This document shows positions 48,919 to 59,015 of a stretch of 64,000 bases of DNA, one piece after another (within the stretch, counting starts at the first letter, position 1; each line of letters starts with the position of its first letter). The DNA comes from Vagococcus teuberi (GTDB lineage Bacteria > Bacillota > Bacilli > Lactobacillales > Vagococcaceae). The notes under the pieces are model-generated. The model was not told the origin of the DNA. It made no database searches and saw nothing but the letters and a program-made list of their open reading frames with translations. Position numbers and translations under genes: made by a program. The DNA lies in assembly GCF_001870205.1 (NCBI RefSeq), contig NZ_CP017267.1:980501-1044500 (forward strand), written 5' to 3'.

Positions 48919-49620
48919 ATGGATTATCAACAATTATCAAACCGTTTGGAAGCAGTAGCGAAGTTAGTACCACAGGGTAGTTTTTTAGCTGATATCGGCT
49001 CTGACCATGCTTATTTGCCTGCTCATTTAATATTAAATAATCAGATTACAGGAGCTATTGCCGGAGAAGTCGTCAAAGGTCCATATGAATCTGCTGAAAA
49101 ATTAGTCAATGATTTATTACTGACAGATAAAATAGATGTTAGATTAGGAGATGGCTTGGAAGTCATCAAAGCTTATGATAACGTGAGTGCTATCACGATT
49201 TGTGGGATGGGTGGCACATTAATTCGAGATATTTTAGAACGAGGTAAAAACAAAAAATGTTTAACCCGCAAAGAATTATTAATCTTACAACCAAACGTTG
49301 GCTCTCATGTCCTAAGACATTGGTTAGTTGAAAATCATTACATCATTCAAGATGAAAAAATATTGAGTGAGAATGATAAAACATACGAAATTATGGTCGC
49401 TGAAGCATCTGATAGAAAAGTAGAGCTAACTGAATCAGAAGAATTATTTGGTCCATTTTTAATGAAAGAGTCATCAGATATCTTTAAGAAAAAATGGCAA
49501 TTTGAACTAGAACAATATGAACGTGTGAAAAAACAACTATCTCAATCTAAAACAAATCAAGACGAGAAAATCGCCCAAATTAATCATCAATGTGATTTAA
49601 TCAAGGAGGTACTGTCATGA
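48919..49620 (+). CDS. trmK: tRNA (adenine(22)-N1)-methyltransferase
   Basis: SAM-dependent enzyme making m1A22 in bacterial tRNA; 233 aa, full length. The N-terminal Rossmann fold has LADIGSDHAYLP, the adenine-binding region RLGDGLEVI and the family motif ITICGMGGTLIRDIL then LQPNVGSHVLRHWL; the C-terminal part is a coiled-coil (about 180-230). Its stop overlaps the next gene by 4 bases (ATGA). The trmK-nif3 pair is conserved in Firmicutes. Confidence 0.93.
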   Translation: MDYQQLSNRLEAVAKLVPQGSFLADIGSDHAYLPAHLILNNQITGAIAGEVVKGPYESAEKLVNDLLLTDKIDVRLGDGLEVIKAYDNVSAITICGMGGTLIRDILERGKNKKCLTRKELLILQPNVGSHVLRHWLVENHYIIQDEKILSENDKTYEIMVAEASDRKVELTESEELFGPFLMKESSDIFKKKWQFELEQYERVKKQLSQSKTNQDEKIAQINHQCDLIKEVLS

Positions 49621-50735
49621 AAATAACAGGAGCTGAATTTATTAAACAATTTGAATCAGTCGTACCATTAGATCTAGCTGAAGATAGCGATCCAGTTGGC
49701 TTGCATATTGGTACACTGAATAAACCGATTAACCGTGTGATGATGACATTAGACGTGAGACCAGATGTGGTGCAAGAAGCAATTGATAAAAAGATAGATT
49801 TAATCGTTGCCAAACATCCACCGATTTTTCGCCCAGTGAAGCATTTGTTGGTCGATGATTTTCAAACTAAAATGTATGCTGACTTATTAAAACATGATAT
49901 CGCCGTCTACGCAGCACACACAAATATGGATATTGTTGACAATGGGTTGAATGATTTATTTTGTGAGATGTTAGATATTGACGCGACGGATTATTTACGT
50001 CAAACTCACGAATATTTTTACCGCAAGTTAGTAGTTTATGTTCCGACAACTCATGCAGAGTCACTACGAGAAGCATTTGGTGCTGCAGGCATTGGTGCTT
50101 ATCATGATTATGATTACACAAGTTTTTCTTCTCATGGAACAGGTCGTTTCCGTCCACTTGAAAAGGCGCAACCAGCAATTGGTGAGAATAACGAGCTGAC
50201 AAGTGTTGAAGAAGAAAAAATTGAAGTGATGTTTTTACCCCAAGAGTACCCAACAGTGCTGTCAATTATTAATGAGTATCACCCATATGAAGAGCCGATG
50301 TTTGATATTTTTCCACTAGAAAATATATCAAAAACATATGGAATCGGTCGTATTGGTATTCTACCACAACCAATGCCTTTGCTTGATTTTGTTGAAAAAG
50401 TTAAACAGACATTTGGTTTAAATGCCATTCGTTTAACGACTGATACAAAAGATAAACAAGTAAAAACAGTGGCCATTTGTGGTGGTAGTGGTGAGAAGTT
50501 TTATAAAGACGCCCTTAAAAAAGGGGCAGATGTTTATATTACCGGAGATGTGTATTACCATACAGCTCACGATATGATGGAAGAAGGGTTATCAGTGATT
50601 GACCCAGGACATTATATTGAGTCAGTATGTAAAAAATACTATGTTGATTTATTTAATCAATGGAAACAACAAAATGATTGGGATGTCACGTTCATCGAAA
50701 GTGACGTGAATACTAATCCATTTGAAATAATATAA
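49617..50735 (+). CDS. Nif3-like dinuclear metal-centre protein (YqfO/NIF3 family)
   Basis: Hexameric metal-binding protein of the GTP cyclohydrolase I type 2/NIF3 family, 372 aa, with the long form's central insert (about residues 125-230, ferredoxin-like PII-type domain beginning [12 protein letters not shown]). Metal ligands include His in [11 protein letters not shown], His/Asp in [12 protein letters not shown] and the C-terminal DPGHYIES. Function is not settled. It is coupled to trmK by a 4-base overlap. pepT starts 14 bases downstream. Confidence 0.92.
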   Translation: MKITGAEFIKQFESVVPLDLAEDSDPVGLHIGTLNKPINRVMMTLDVRPDVVQEAIDKKIDLIVAKHPPIFRPVKHLLVDDFQTKMYADLLKHDIAVYAAHTNMDIVDNGLNDLFCEMLDIDATDYLRQTHEYFYRKLVVYVPTTHAESLREAFGAAGIGAYHDYDYTSFSSHGTGRFRPLEKAQPAIGENNELTSVEEEKIEVMFLPQEYPTVLSIINEYHPYEEPMFDIFPLENISKTYGIGRIGILPQPMPLLDFVEKVKQTFGLNAIRLTTDTKDKQVKTVAICGGSGEKFYKDALKKGADVYITGDVYYHTAHDMMEEGLSVIDPGHYIESVCKKYYVDLFNQWKQQNDWDVTFIESDVNTNPFEII

Positions 50736-50748
50736 GGGAGTGTCAATT

Positions 50749-51984
50749 ATGTATACAAATTTAGTACCAAGATTTATCAAGTATGTTAAGACAGAAACAA
50801 GATCGGACGCAACAAGCAAGACAACACCATCAACAACAACTCAAATTGCCTTTGCCAAAGAGTTGAAAAAAGAATTAGAAGAGATTGGTATGTCAGATGT
50901 ATTCCATAACGAAGAAAACGGGTTTGTGATTGCGACATTATCAAGCAATACAGACAAAGACGTGCGTAGCATTGGATTTATTGCACATATGGACACAGCT
51001 GATTTTAATGCAGTTGGTGTGAACCCACAATTTGTAGAAAATTATGATGGTCAAAGTGATATTCCTTTAGATAAAGAAGGCAAATTTAAGTTAACCGTTA
51101 AAGATTTCCCTAACTTAGCTAACTACAAAGGTCAAACATTGATTACAACGGATGGTTCAACTCTTTTAGGAGCAGATGATAAATCAGGTATTGCTGAAAT
51201 TATGACTGCGATGGAATATTTAGTGAATCATCCAGAAATTAAACATGGTAAAATCATGGTAGCGTTTGGTCCAGACGAAGAAATCGGTGTTGGAGCGGAT
51301 AAATTTAATGTCGAAGAATTCCCAGTAGACTTTGCTTATACGATGGATGGTGGACCAGTTGGTGAATTACAATTTGAAACATTTAGTGCTGCTCAAGCAG
51401 AAATTTCAATTGAAGGTAAAAACGTTCACCCAGGTACAGCGAAAAATACCATGATTAATGCCTTGCAAGTAGCCATTGACTTACATAATAAATTACCACA
51501 AGATGAAGTTCCTGAAAAAACAGATGGATATGAAGGATTCTTCCATTTATTACAATTAGATGGTGTGCCTGATGAAGCAACGATGACTTACATTATTCGC
51601 GATCATGACCGTGAAAAATTTGAAGCACGTAAATCACTACTTGAATCCATCGTAAAAGAATTTAACGACAACTTTGGTCAAGAACGTGTGTCATTAAACT
51701 TATTTGACCAATACTACAACATGCGTGAAGTTATCGAAAAAGATATGAGTATCATTGATTTAGTAGACGAAGCAATGCGTAATTTAGACATTGAACCAAA
51801 TAAAGCACCCGTACGCGGTGGAACAGACGGTTCTAAAATTTCTTACATGGGATTACCTACACCAAATATTTTTGCTGGTGGGGAAAACATGCATGGACGT
51901 TTTGAATATGTGGCAGTTGAAAGCATGGAAAAAGCGACTAGCTTAATCGTAGAAATTGTTAAACTTAATGAAGAAAAATCGTAA
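50749..51984 (+). CDS. pepT: Peptidase T (tripeptide aminopeptidase)
   Basis: Zinc aminopeptidase of family M20B that releases the N-terminal residue from tripeptides, 411 aa. Zinc ligands are visible in [23 protein letters not shown] and [11 protein letters not shown]; the dimerisation domain has [15 protein letters not shown]. The C-terminal [14 protein letters not shown] holds the last ligand. ATG 50749 has AAGGGAG nine bases upstream; the GTG at 50740 overlaps that site and is rejected. Confidence 0.95.
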   Translation: MYTNLVPRFIKYVKTETRSDATSKTTPSTTTQIAFAKELKKELEEIGMSDVFHNEENGFVIATLSSNTDKDVRSIGFIAHMDTADFNAVGVNPQFVENYDGQSDIPLDKEGKFKLTVKDFPNLANYKGQTLITTDGSTLLGADDKSGIAEIMTAMEYLVNHPEIKHGKIMVAFGPDEEIGVGADKFNVEEFPVDFAYTMDGGPVGELQFETFSAAQAEISIEGKNVHPGTAKNTMINALQVAIDLHNKLPQDEVPEKTDGYEGFFHLLQLDGVPDEATMTYIIRDHDREKFEARKSLLESIVKEFNDNFGQERVSLNLFDQYYNMREVIEKDMSIIDLVDEAMRNLDIEPNKAPVRGGTDGSKISYMGLPTPNIFAGGENMHGRFEYVAVESMEKATSLIVEIVKLNEEKS

Positions 51985-51992
51985 ATAGTTTG

Positions 51993-52020
51993 AAGACTCG
52001 GTGATAATCGAGTCTTTTTT
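51993..52020 (+). terminator. Terminator after pepT
   Basis: AAGACTCG pairs with CGAGTCTT around an 8-base loop, followed by TTTT. Confidence 0.87.
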
Positions 52021-52123
52021 ATGTCTTTTGATGAAAACTGTCGTTTTAAAGACCTAAAAAGTGTGGTTTTAATCACTTATATATATTAGAATAAACTTAT
52101 CAGTTTGATGTCGAGTCTTTTTG

Positions 52124-52140
52124 TTTGACCTATTTTGACC
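52124..52140 (-). promoter_or_regulatory. CtsR operator (class III heat-shock box) upstream of clpB
   Basis: TTTGACC-TAT-TTTGACC (52124-52140) reads on the minus strand as GGTCAAA-ATA-GGTCAAA, the tandem heptanucleotide with 3-base spacing bound by the heat-shock repressor CtsR. It covers the -35 box of the clpB promoter (see next entry). CtsR itself is not in this window. Confidence 0.88.
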
Positions 52141-52153
52141 TATGATGTAAAAT
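52125..52153 (+). promoter_or_regulatory. Promoter of clpB, overlapped by the CtsR box
   Basis: TTGACC (52125-52130), a 17-base spacer and TAAAAT (52148-52153). The -35 lies inside the CtsR box, so repressor binding would block RNA polymerase. AGGGGG before the ATG at 52187 is the ribosome site. Confidence 0.75.
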
Positions 52154-52186
52154 ATATTTTGTAGTTAAGAATAAGGGGGTAATGAT

Positions 52187-54784
52187 ATGAATATAGAAAA
52201 AATGACTACGACATTGCAACAAGCAATCGCAGAAGCGCAACAAGTTGCAATCACTCGAAAAAATCAAGAGATTGATATTGTCCACTTATGGAAAATATTC
52301 TTACAACCCAATCATTTTGCTAGAAACTTATATGCCGGTATTGGCTTAGATGTTGATGCATTTGAAAGAGAAGTCGATAATGAATTAGATAAATTACCAA
52401 CCGTTAGTGGAAATGTCCAATATGGACAAAACTTAAGTCAAAACTTGTTTCACTTATTGCAAGAAGCAGATAAAATTAGAGAATCATTTAATGACGACTA
52501 TTTGTCAACTGAAGTAGTGGTTTTAGCCTTAATGAAACTTAAAAACTTTAGTTTAACCCGTTTCTTAATGGCACAAAAAGTGACCGAAGCTGAACTAACT
52601 GAACGTATTAAAGATTTGAGAGGAGGAGAACGTGTGACTAGTCAAAATCAAGAAGAACAATATGAAGCACTAGAAAAATACGGAACAAACCTTAATGAAG
52701 CAGTAAAATCTGGAAAACAAGATCCAATCATTGGACGTGACGAAGAAATTCGTGATGTGATTCGTATTTTATCACGTAAAACAAAAAATAATCCTGTTTT
52801 AATCGGTGAACCTGGTGTTGGTAAAACAGCCATCATCGAAGGATTGGCACAACGTATCGTGAAAAAAGACGTTCCTGAAAACTTAAAAAATAAAACCATC
52901 ATCTCATTAGATATGGGATCATTGATTGCTGGGGCGAAATTCAGAGGTGAATTTGAAGAGCGTCTAAAAGCAGTCTTAAAAGAAGTCAAAAATAGCGATG
53001 GCGAGATTATTTTGTTCATCGATGAAATTCATACAATAGTAGGTGCGGGTAAAACAGAAGGTAGTATGGATGCCGGAAACTTACTTAAACCAATGCTTGC
53101 TCGTGGTGAGTTGCATTGTATTGGGGCAACAACACTTGATGAATACCGTGAATACATGGAAACAGATAAAGCCTTAGAAAGACGTTTCCAAAAAGTATTA
53201 GTTAAAGAACCAACTGTAGAAGACACTATTAGTATTCTACGTGGGTTGAAAGAACGTTTTGAAATTCATCATGGGGTAAACATTCATGATAATGCGTTAG
53301 TCGCTGCAAGTACGTTGTCTAACCGCTACATCACTGATCGTTACTTACCTGATAAAGCGATTGACTTAGTCGATGAAGCGTGTGCGACTATTCGTGTGGA
53401 AATGAATTCAATGCCAACTGAATTAGACCAAGTAACCAGACGTTTAATGCAATTAGAAATTGAAGAAGCGGCTCTTAAAAAAGAAGATGACGACGCAAGT
53501 AAAAAACGTTTAGACATTCTTCAAGGTGAGTTGGCTGAATTAAGAGAAGAAGCCAATACACTAAAAATGCAATGGGAAACTGAAAAAGAAGAATTAAATA
53601 AAATAAATGAAAAACGTTCTGAGTTAGATCAAGCTAGAACACAACTTGAAAATGCAGAAAGCAACTATGATTTAGAAGAAGCTGCTGTCTTACGTCATGG
53701 AACAATTCCAAAACTTGAAAAAGAGTTAAAAGAATTAGAAGAAAAAGAAAAACATGACGGCCGTATGGTACAAGAAGTGGTAACTGAAAAAGAAATCGCA
53801 ATTGTTGTGGGTCGCTTAACTGGTATTCCAGTGAAACGACTTGAAGAAGGCGAAAGAGAAAAAATCTTACGCTTAAACGAAACACTCCATAAACGTGTGA
53901 TTGGTCAAGATGAGGCAGTCGATGCAGTATCTGATGCGGTGATTCGGTCTCGTGCCGGATTGCAAGACCCTAATCGTCCACTTGGTTCATTCTTATTCTT
54001 AGGACCTACTGGTGTGGGTAAAACAGAGTTAGCGAAATCATTAGCTGAAAACTTGTTTGACTCTGAAGACCATATGGTGCGTTTGGATATGAGTGAATAC
54101 ATGGAAAAACATAGCGTGTCTCGTTTAGTCGGAGCTCCTCCTGGCTATGTTGGTTACGAAGAAGGTGGCCAATTAACAGAGGCAGTAAGAAGAAGTCCCT
54201 ACACCATTGTTTTACTTGATGAAATTGAAAAAGCTCATCCAGATGTGTTTAACATTTTACTTCAAGTGTTAGATGATGGCCGTTTGACTGACTCTAAAGG
54301 TCGTGTCGTTGACTTTAAAAACACTGTGTTAATCATGACAAGTAATATTGGGTCTCAACTATTGCTTGATGGCGTAGATGAAGATGGAAACGTATCTGAG
54401 AGTGCTAGAGAAGGGGTTCTTGACATGTTACGTGGTCACTTCAAACCAGAATTCTTAAACCGTATTGATGATACTATCTTGTTTAGTCCGCTTACTCTAG
54501 ACAATGTGAAAGATATCATCGTGAAAATGACTGAAAGCTTAACAAGACGTTTAGCTCATCAAGATATCAAATTAACAATCTCTGAGGATGCGAAAACTTG
54601 GATTGCTGAACAAGCATACGATCCAATTTACGGTGCTCGTCCAATCAAACGTTTCTTAACGAAAGAAGTGGAAACACCTCTTGCTAAAGAAATTGTGGCT
54701 GGAAAAATCGGTCCTAAAACAGACGTCATGATTGAAGTAGTAGATGGTAAATTATCATTTACTGCATTACAAACCGAAGAGTAG
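52187..54784 (+). CDS. clpB: ATP-dependent disaggregase ClpB
   Basis: Hexameric Hsp100 chaperone that extracts proteins from aggregates together with DnaK; 865 aa. Domain order: N-domain (1-150), AAA1 with Walker [11 protein letters not shown] and [13 protein letters not shown], a coiled-coil M-domain (about 400-525) with the long Glu/Lys heptads, AAA2 with [14 protein letters not shown] and [14 protein letters not shown], then the C-terminal D2 small domain. The M-domain distinguishes it from ClpC/ClpE. Expression is probably heat-inducible through the CtsR box just upstream. Confidence 0.96.
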   Translation: MNIEKMTTTLQQAIAEAQQVAITRKNQEIDIVHLWKIFLQPNHFARNLYAGIGLDVDAFEREVDNELDKLPTVSGNVQYGQNLSQNLFHLLQEADKIRESFNDDYLSTEVVVLALMKLKNFSLTRFLMAQKVTEAELTERIKDLRGGERVTSQNQEEQYEALEKYGTNLNEAVKSGKQDPIIGRDEEIRDVIRILSRKTKNNPVLIGEPGVGKTAIIEGLAQRIVKKDVPENLKNKTIISLDMGSLIAGAKFRGEFEERLKAVLKEVKNSDGEIILFIDEIHTIVGAGKTEGSMDAGNLLKPMLARGELHCIGATTLDEYREYMETDKALERRFQKVLVKEPTVEDTISILRGLKERFEIHHGVNIHDNALVAASTLSNRYITDRYLPDKAIDLVDEACATIRVEMNSMPTELDQVTRRLMQLEIEEAALKKEDDDASKKRLDILQGELAELREEANTLKMQWETEKEELNKINEKRSELDQARTQLENAESNYDLEEAAVLRHGTIPKLEKELKELEEKEKHDGRMVQEVVTEKEIAIVVGRLTGIPVKRLEEGEREKILRLNETLHKRVIGQDEAVDAVSDAVIRSRAGLQDPNRPLGSFLFLGPTGVGKTELAKSLAENLFDSEDHMVRLDMSEYMEKHSVSRLVGAPPGYVGYEEGGQLTEAVRRSPYTIVLLDEIEKAHPDVFNILLQVLDDGRLTDSKGRVVDFKNTVLIMTSNIGSQLLLDGVDEDGNVSESAREGVLDMLRGHFKPEFLNRIDDTILFSPLTLDNVKDIIVKMTESLTRRLAHQDIKLTISEDAKTWIAEQAYDPIYGARPIKRFLTKEVETPLAKEIVAGKIGPKTDVMIEVVDGKLSFTALQTEE

Positions 54785-54792
54785 TATAATAA

Positions 54793-54827
54793 AAAGCAAA
54801 GATGTTACATCATCTTTGCTTTTTTTA
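54793..54827 (+). terminator. Terminator after clpB
   Basis: AAAAGCAAAGATG pairs with CATCTTTGCTTTT around a 6-base loop, followed by more T. Confidence 0.9.
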
Positions 54828-54846
54828 GTAAGGAGAGGAGCTAATC

Positions 54847-55449
54847 ATGAAACATAAAAAACAATTATTAGTAGTGGGATTATTAAGTATAACAGTGATT
54901 ATGTTATCAGGTTGCCAAGATATTATGAATTCTTTTAAGCAGTTTGAACAAAGTTTTAAAGGCTTAGAGATGACTGTTAGAACGTATGATGAACAAAGCC
55001 AAGTGATGGATAAAGTTCAAGGAAAATCTGTCAAAATTGAACGGGATAATACCTTCGACACAGATGAAGACAGTAAAGACTCTAGTGTCATTCAAATTAC
55101 TGTCGGTAAAAATGAAATGCATCATGTTGGCTCATCAATGATTATTGAGGAAAAAGGGTTGACTAATGTTTTTGATGAATATGCTGACAAAGTAGATATC
55201 AACAATACTAAAAGAAGTGTGCCAATGATTAACTCAATGGTGAATGATTTTAGTAATTCGTTTAAAGGAAAAGACAAAGTGATTTTGATAAGAAGTCAAA
55301 ATGGAACCCCGCTAGCAACTTATGCTGGGAATAAAGTATCAATGTATTCAACAGATGTGCCAAAAAGTACGGGGATTTTAATTGATGGAAAATATTTGTT
55401 TATTTACCGATGTGATTACACGATTTATGATAAAGCATTAGTTGATTAA
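54847..55449 (+). CDS. DUF5052-like lipoprotein
   Basis: Secreted lipoprotein, 200 aa. The signal peptide MKHKKQLLVVGLLSITVIM ends in the lipobox LSGC (Cys about residue 23). The mature part begins QDIMNSFKQFEQSFKGLEMT and has an all-beta look with MDKVQGKSVKIERDN and DGKYLFIYRCDYTIYD near the end. Such DUF5052 proteins occur widely in enterococci; function unknown. ATG 54847 follows AGGAGAGG, and the gene has its own terminator. The family name rests on recollection. Confidence 0.75.
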   Translation: MKHKKQLLVVGLLSITVIMLSGCQDIMNSFKQFEQSFKGLEMTVRTYDEQSQVMDKVQGKSVKIERDNTFDTDEDSKDSSVIQITVGKNEMHHVGSSMIIEEKGLTNVFDEYADKVDINNTKRSVPMINSMVNDFSNSFKGKDKVILIRSQNGTPLATYAGNKVSMYSTDVPKSTGILIDGKYLFIYRCDYTIYDKALVD

Positions 55450-55461
55450 TCTTTAATATTG

Positions 55462-55493
55462 AAAAGAAGCGATTATTATGGCTTCTTTTTTTA
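55462..55493 (+). terminator. Terminator after the DUF5052-like gene
   Basis: AAAAGAAGC pairs with GCTTCTTTT around a 10-base loop, followed by T. The 200 bases from here to 55700 hold no gene. Confidence 0.85.
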
Positions 55494-55705
55494 GTTAATC
55501 TGATAGGTTTCATTGTATATATAAAGCAATCATATTGCTGTTTATTATGTTATTGTCAAATTAGCTTCTTTATTAGAAATGATGAGTGATATAATAGGAT
55601 TGAGAGCGTTTTTAAATCATAGGATTTTAGTAAAATAACGTCATTTGAGTTAAAAAATACTTATTTTGTGATAGCGTAAGAGGTATAGATTAGGAGGAAG
55701 TTAGT

Positions 55706-56156
55706 ATGACAGTTCGAACATTTAAAACAGTAGCAGAGAATATTCAAGGAGTACAAGTTTCTGTAAAATCAAGAGGTTTTGAATTTAGGTTTTGAATTTG
55801 TATTAGACGAACCTAAAAATCTAGGCGGAAATGATACTGGAATGAATCCAGTGGAAGCATTATTAGGTGCATTAGGGGCTTGTAAGGTCATTGTAGCTAA
55901 AAGCTTTGCCGCTTTTCATAAAATTAATCTTAAATCTATTCGAGTTGAAGTAGAAGGGGAGCTAGATACTGACGGATTTTCTGGTAAAAATCCAAATGCT
56001 AAAGTTGGTTTTTCAAAAATTGTATCAACCTTCTACATTAATGCAGACAACACAGACGAAGAAATTGCTGATTATGTGCGTTTTATCAACGAAACATGTC
56101 CAGTATCCGATACAATTGAAAACACTCCTGAAATGGAATCGTATATTATTAAATAA
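55706..56156 (+). pseudogene. OsmC-family peroxide-reducing protein, frame broken by a 13-bp tandem duplication
   Basis: The gene starts at ATG 55706 after TAGGAGGAAG and reads MTVRTFKTVAENIQGVQVSV KSRGFEF before meeting a TGA at 55792. A 13-base tandem repeat (GGTTTTGAATTTA at 55775-55787, then GGTTTTGAATTTG) shifts the frame. The continuation reads FEFVLDEPKNLGG, then GALGACKVIVAKSFA and ETCPVSDTIENTP to 56156, carrying both OsmC redox cysteines (GACK and ETCPVSD). Deleting one copy gives an intact ~145-aa protein. OsmC/Ohr proteins detoxify organic peroxides. It is unclear whether this is a true mutation or an assembly error. Confidence 0.88.
55775..55800 (+). repeat. 13-bp tandem duplication in the osmC-like gene
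   Basis: GGTTTTGAATTT occurs at 55775-55786 and again at 55788-55799, the units differing only in the thirteenth base. The insertion length is not a multiple of three. Confidence 0.95.
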
Positions 56157-56166
56157 TGTTTTCACT

Positions 56167-56192
56167 AAACTAGTCCTTAGGGCTAGTTTTTT
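56167..56192 (+). terminator. Terminator after the osmC-like gene
   Basis: AAACTAG pairs with CTAGTTT around a 9-base loop, followed by TTT. Confidence 0.82.
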
Positions 56193-56278
56193 GTTGTTTG
56201 GTAGTTAAATAAGATTAACAAAAGCCATTTAGTTTGGTATAATGCGTATTGTGCTATGTAGAAGGGAGGAGTGAATTA

Positions 56279-56602
56279 ATGGCAAATAATCAGTCAAACA
56301 ATAAATATCGCTTATTATTAAAAGGGTTTTTGGTTGTTTATGTGATTGAATTAATTTGGTTTTTATATTCTCAAATTATTAAACCACTAATGAATGGAAA
56401 TACTTTAAATATGGGCTCAGTTGAGCTAGCTATTTTATTGGTAGTTGCTCTTATTGTTGTATTAATCTTTTATATGTTGAAAAAATCGCATAAAGTTAGC
56501 GGTATTGTGTTATCTATTTTTGGTGTTAGTTTAATTCTTTTTGGTATTCTTGCCCCACTGTTAGATGTGTATATACCATTTCTATGGCATTTATTCCACT
56601 AA
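56279..56602 (+). CDS. Small four-helix membrane protein of unknown function
   Basis: Not recognised. 107 aa with about three to four hydrophobic helices (GFLVVYVIELIWFLY; VELAILLVVALIVVLIFYML; GIVLSIFGVSLILFGILAPL) and short loops. ATG 56279 has GGGAGGA eight bases upstream; the earlier start at 56249 is rejected because the site lies within it. Monocistronic with its own terminator. Confidence 0.78.
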   Translation: MANNQSNNKYRLLLKGFLVVYVIELIWFLYSQIIKPLMNGNTLNMGSVELAILLVVALIVVLIFYMLKKSHKVSGIVLSIFGVSLILFGILAPLLDVYIPFLWHLFH

Positions 56603-56612
56603 ATAAACAATG

Positions 56613-56645
56613 AAAGTACAAAGTGAAGACTTTGTGCTTTTTATT
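56613..56645 (+). terminator. Terminator after the small membrane protein
   Basis: AAAGTACAAAGT pairs imperfectly with ACTTTGTGCTTT around a 4-base loop, followed by a T-rich tail. Confidence 0.78.
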
Positions 56646-56719
56646 TATTTAACGTTAAATTAGTGTTTTATCACTAGAGGTATGTTAGAATAAATAAAGT
56701 GAATTTAAAGGAATGATGA

Positions 56720-57514
56720 ATGATGAATTTTTCAGATAAACGTAAACATTTTCGATTTCCTGCTTATGATGATGAGACAGGAGTCAAATTAAATAGACAA
56801 CAACATTCAATAGATAATCCTAATCGTACCTCTGAAAGCTCACAAGCTGATAAAGTGATTTTAGATCCAGTTGAGATGGTATCAGAACCAAAGTATTTCG
56901 GTGAGGATGGATTACCTGAGATTGAAATTGAACGTGCTGAACCAACTCGTTTGGTGCAACAAAAAGTTGAAATCAAAAAACCAAAACAAGTCGTAACGCC
57001 AACCCAAGCTATTCCTAAAAAGTCAGTAGACAAAAATGTAAGTTTAAATAGCGAAGATGTGGCGATTAAAAAAATGAATAACCAAGTCTACGCAGAACCG
57101 GTTGAACAAGAATATAAAGCACCACAATCATCTTTTTCAAATAAATTATATGAAACAGACCGAAATGGCCAAGCAAAGTATCGTAAAAAATACAATAGCC
57201 GCAAACCATTTGAATCATCGTATCATTTGCCAGGTGAGAATTCACAAGAGCTTTTTAAACCAAAATATATTCCTGCCTCTCTAATAGAAGATAAGATAGA
57301 AAAAAAGAATGAAGTCGATTCTTCCCAATTGATTCAAGACTTGAGAAAAGCCTCAGAAGAAAATCTGCTATTGATGGATGAAATAGATCCAGTTGAAATG
57401 GTTGATGAAACATTGGCTAGTTCATCTAAGAAAAATAATCGACTAGAAAAATCGTTGTCAGGTATTATGAAAGATGAATCAAGTCAACACTTAGACAATT
57501 ATTATTTTGACTAA
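56720..57514 (+). CDS. Uncharacterised protein upstream of murC (possible SftA N-terminal remnant)
   Basis: Soluble, low-complexity protein of 264 aa, rich in Glu, Lys, Ser and Pro, with no membrane segment, ATPase or translocase motif. In Bacillus the gene directly before murC is sftA, encoding a soluble FtsK-like DNA translocase whose N-terminal half is disordered and contains short IPSPIYGF-like motifs. Here the region KPFESSYHLPGENSQELFKP followed by KYIPASLIED is loosely similar, so this may be a stand-alone remnant of that N-terminal half. AAAGGA precedes ATG 56720 (a second ATG is at 56723). It has a strong terminator of its own, so it is not a recent frameshift of a longer gene within view. 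Confidence 0.6.
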   Translation: MMNFSDKRKHFRFPAYDDETGVKLNRQQHSIDNPNRTSESSQADKVILDPVEMVSEPKYFGEDGLPEIEIERAEPTRLVQQKVEIKKPKQVVTPTQAIPKKSVDKNVSLNSEDVAIKKMNNQVYAEPVEQEYKAPQSSFSNKLYETDRNGQAKYRKKYNSRKPFESSYHLPGENSQELFKPKYIPASLIEDKIEKKNEVDSSQLIQDLRKASEENLLLMDEIDPVEMVDETLASSSKKNNRLEKSLSGIMKDESSQHLDNYYFD

Positions 57515-57517
57515 GGG

Positions 57518-57557
57518 AATACTTACAAGAATCTAATGATTCAAGTAAGTATTTTTT
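57518..57557 (+). terminator. Terminator before murC
   Basis: AATACTTAC pairs with GTAAGTATT, with inner AATC/GATT pairs, followed by TTTTT. Confidence 0.88.
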
Positions 57558-57625
57558 ATTGAATTGTTTTCTTAATTGTAAGATAATACATGTTAGTGAT
57601 AATTAATGAATAGAGGAGTTTTTTT

Positions 57626-58963
57626 ATGGAACTGCAACAAAACAAAATATACCATTTTGTCGGAATTAAAGGAACAGGGATGAGTGCTTTAGCTTTAATC
57701 TTGCATCAAAAAGGTTATAAAGTACAAGGTTCTGATATAGCAAAATATATTTTTACTCAGAGAGAACTTGAGTTAGCGAATATTACTATCGAGCCATTCC
57801 AAGAAGTAAATATTCAAGAAGATATGGTTGTTATTGCAGGAAATGCGTTTCCTGATAGTCATGTCGAAATAAAAGCAGCTCTAAAAAAAGGCTTGCCAGT
57901 GATTCGTTACCACAAATTTTTAGGTGAATTTATTAAACATTTTACAAGTATTGCTGTAACAGGTTCACATGGAAAAACAACCACAACAGGTTTACTATCT
58001 CATGTATTCTCTGGTATTGAACCGACAAGTTACTTAATCGGAGATGGAACTGGACACGGAGAACCAAATGCAAATTTTTTCTGTTTTGAAGCATGTGAGT
58101 ACCGTCGCCATTTCTTAGCATACTCACCAGATTACGCCATCATGACAAATATCGATTTTGATCACCCGGATTATTATCATGGCATTGAAGACGTATTTGA
58201 TGCGTTTCAATCATTTGCTAATCAAGTCAAAAAAGGTATTATTGCGTTTGGAGATGATAAAAACTTACGTCGTTTGAAAACTAAGGCACCAATTTATTAT
58301 TATGGTTTAAATGATACAGATGATTTCCAAGCAGTGAATATCAAAAGAACAACAGAAGGATCTTCTTTTGATGTGTTACATAAAGGTAGTAATATCGGTT
58401 CATTCAAAGTCCCTACTTATGGTGTTCATAATATTTTAAATGCGTTAAGTGTCATTGCAATTTCACATCTTGAAGGATTCGATATGACATTAGTGGCACA
58501 AGAGATGTTGACATTTGGTGGCGTGAAACGTCGTTTTAGTGAAAAATGTGTGTCTGACATGATCATTGTTGATGACTATGCGCATCATCCAGCTGAAATC
58601 AAAGTGACGATTGATGCAGCAAGACAAAAATACCCTGATAAAGAAATTATTGCAGTATTTCAACCGCACACTTTTACTAGGACCATTGCGTTACTAGATG
58701 AGTTTGCTGAATCTCTTGATCATGCAGACTATGTTTATTTATGTGATATCTTTGGATCAGCTAGAGAAGAAGTTGGCTCTGTTAAAATAGAAGACTTAGG
58801 CGTTAAAATTTCTAAAGGTGGCGATTTAATTACATTAGAAAATATGTCACCATTGCTTGACTACCAAGATGCTGTTGTCATTTTTATGGGAGCAGGAGAC
58901 GTACAGAAATTTGAAGTGGCGTATGAAAGTTTATTAGGAAGTACACGTCCAAACACAATGTAG
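57626..58963 (+). CDS. murC: UDP-N-acetylmuramate--L-alanine ligase
   Basis: Cytosolic ATP-dependent enzyme adding L-Ala to UDP-MurNAc, the first peptide step of peptidoglycan synthesis. 445 aa. The UDP-binding N-domain starts [15 protein letters not shown]; the ATP site is [14 protein letters not shown]; the conserved [11 protein letters not shown] and [10 protein letters not shown] are present in the later domains. ATG 57626 follows GAGGAG. The MaoC-like gene follows 52 bases later. Confidence 0.96.
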   Translation: MELQQNKIYHFVGIKGTGMSALALILHQKGYKVQGSDIAKYIFTQRELELANITIEPFQEVNIQEDMVVIAGNAFPDSHVEIKAALKKGLPVIRYHKFLGEFIKHFTSIAVTGSHGKTTTTGLLSHVFSGIEPTSYLIGDGTGHGEPNANFFCFEACEYRRHFLAYSPDYAIMTNIDFDHPDYYHGIEDVFDAFQSFANQVKKGIIAFGDDKNLRRLKTKAPIYYYGLNDTDDFQAVNIKRTTEGSSFDVLHKGSNIGSFKVPTYGVHNILNALSVIAISHLEGFDMTLVAQEMLTFGGVKRRFSEKCVSDMIIVDDYAHHPAEIKVTIDAARQKYPDKEIIAVFQPHTFTRTIALLDEFAESLDHADYVYLCDIFGSAREEVGSVKIEDLGVKISKGGDLITLENMSPLLDYQDAVVIFMGAGDVQKFEVAYESLLGSTRPNTM

Positions 58964-59015
58964 TTGGTGATGTTTTTTAAATATGGTAAGATAACAAACG
59001 AAGGGAGAGATAACC

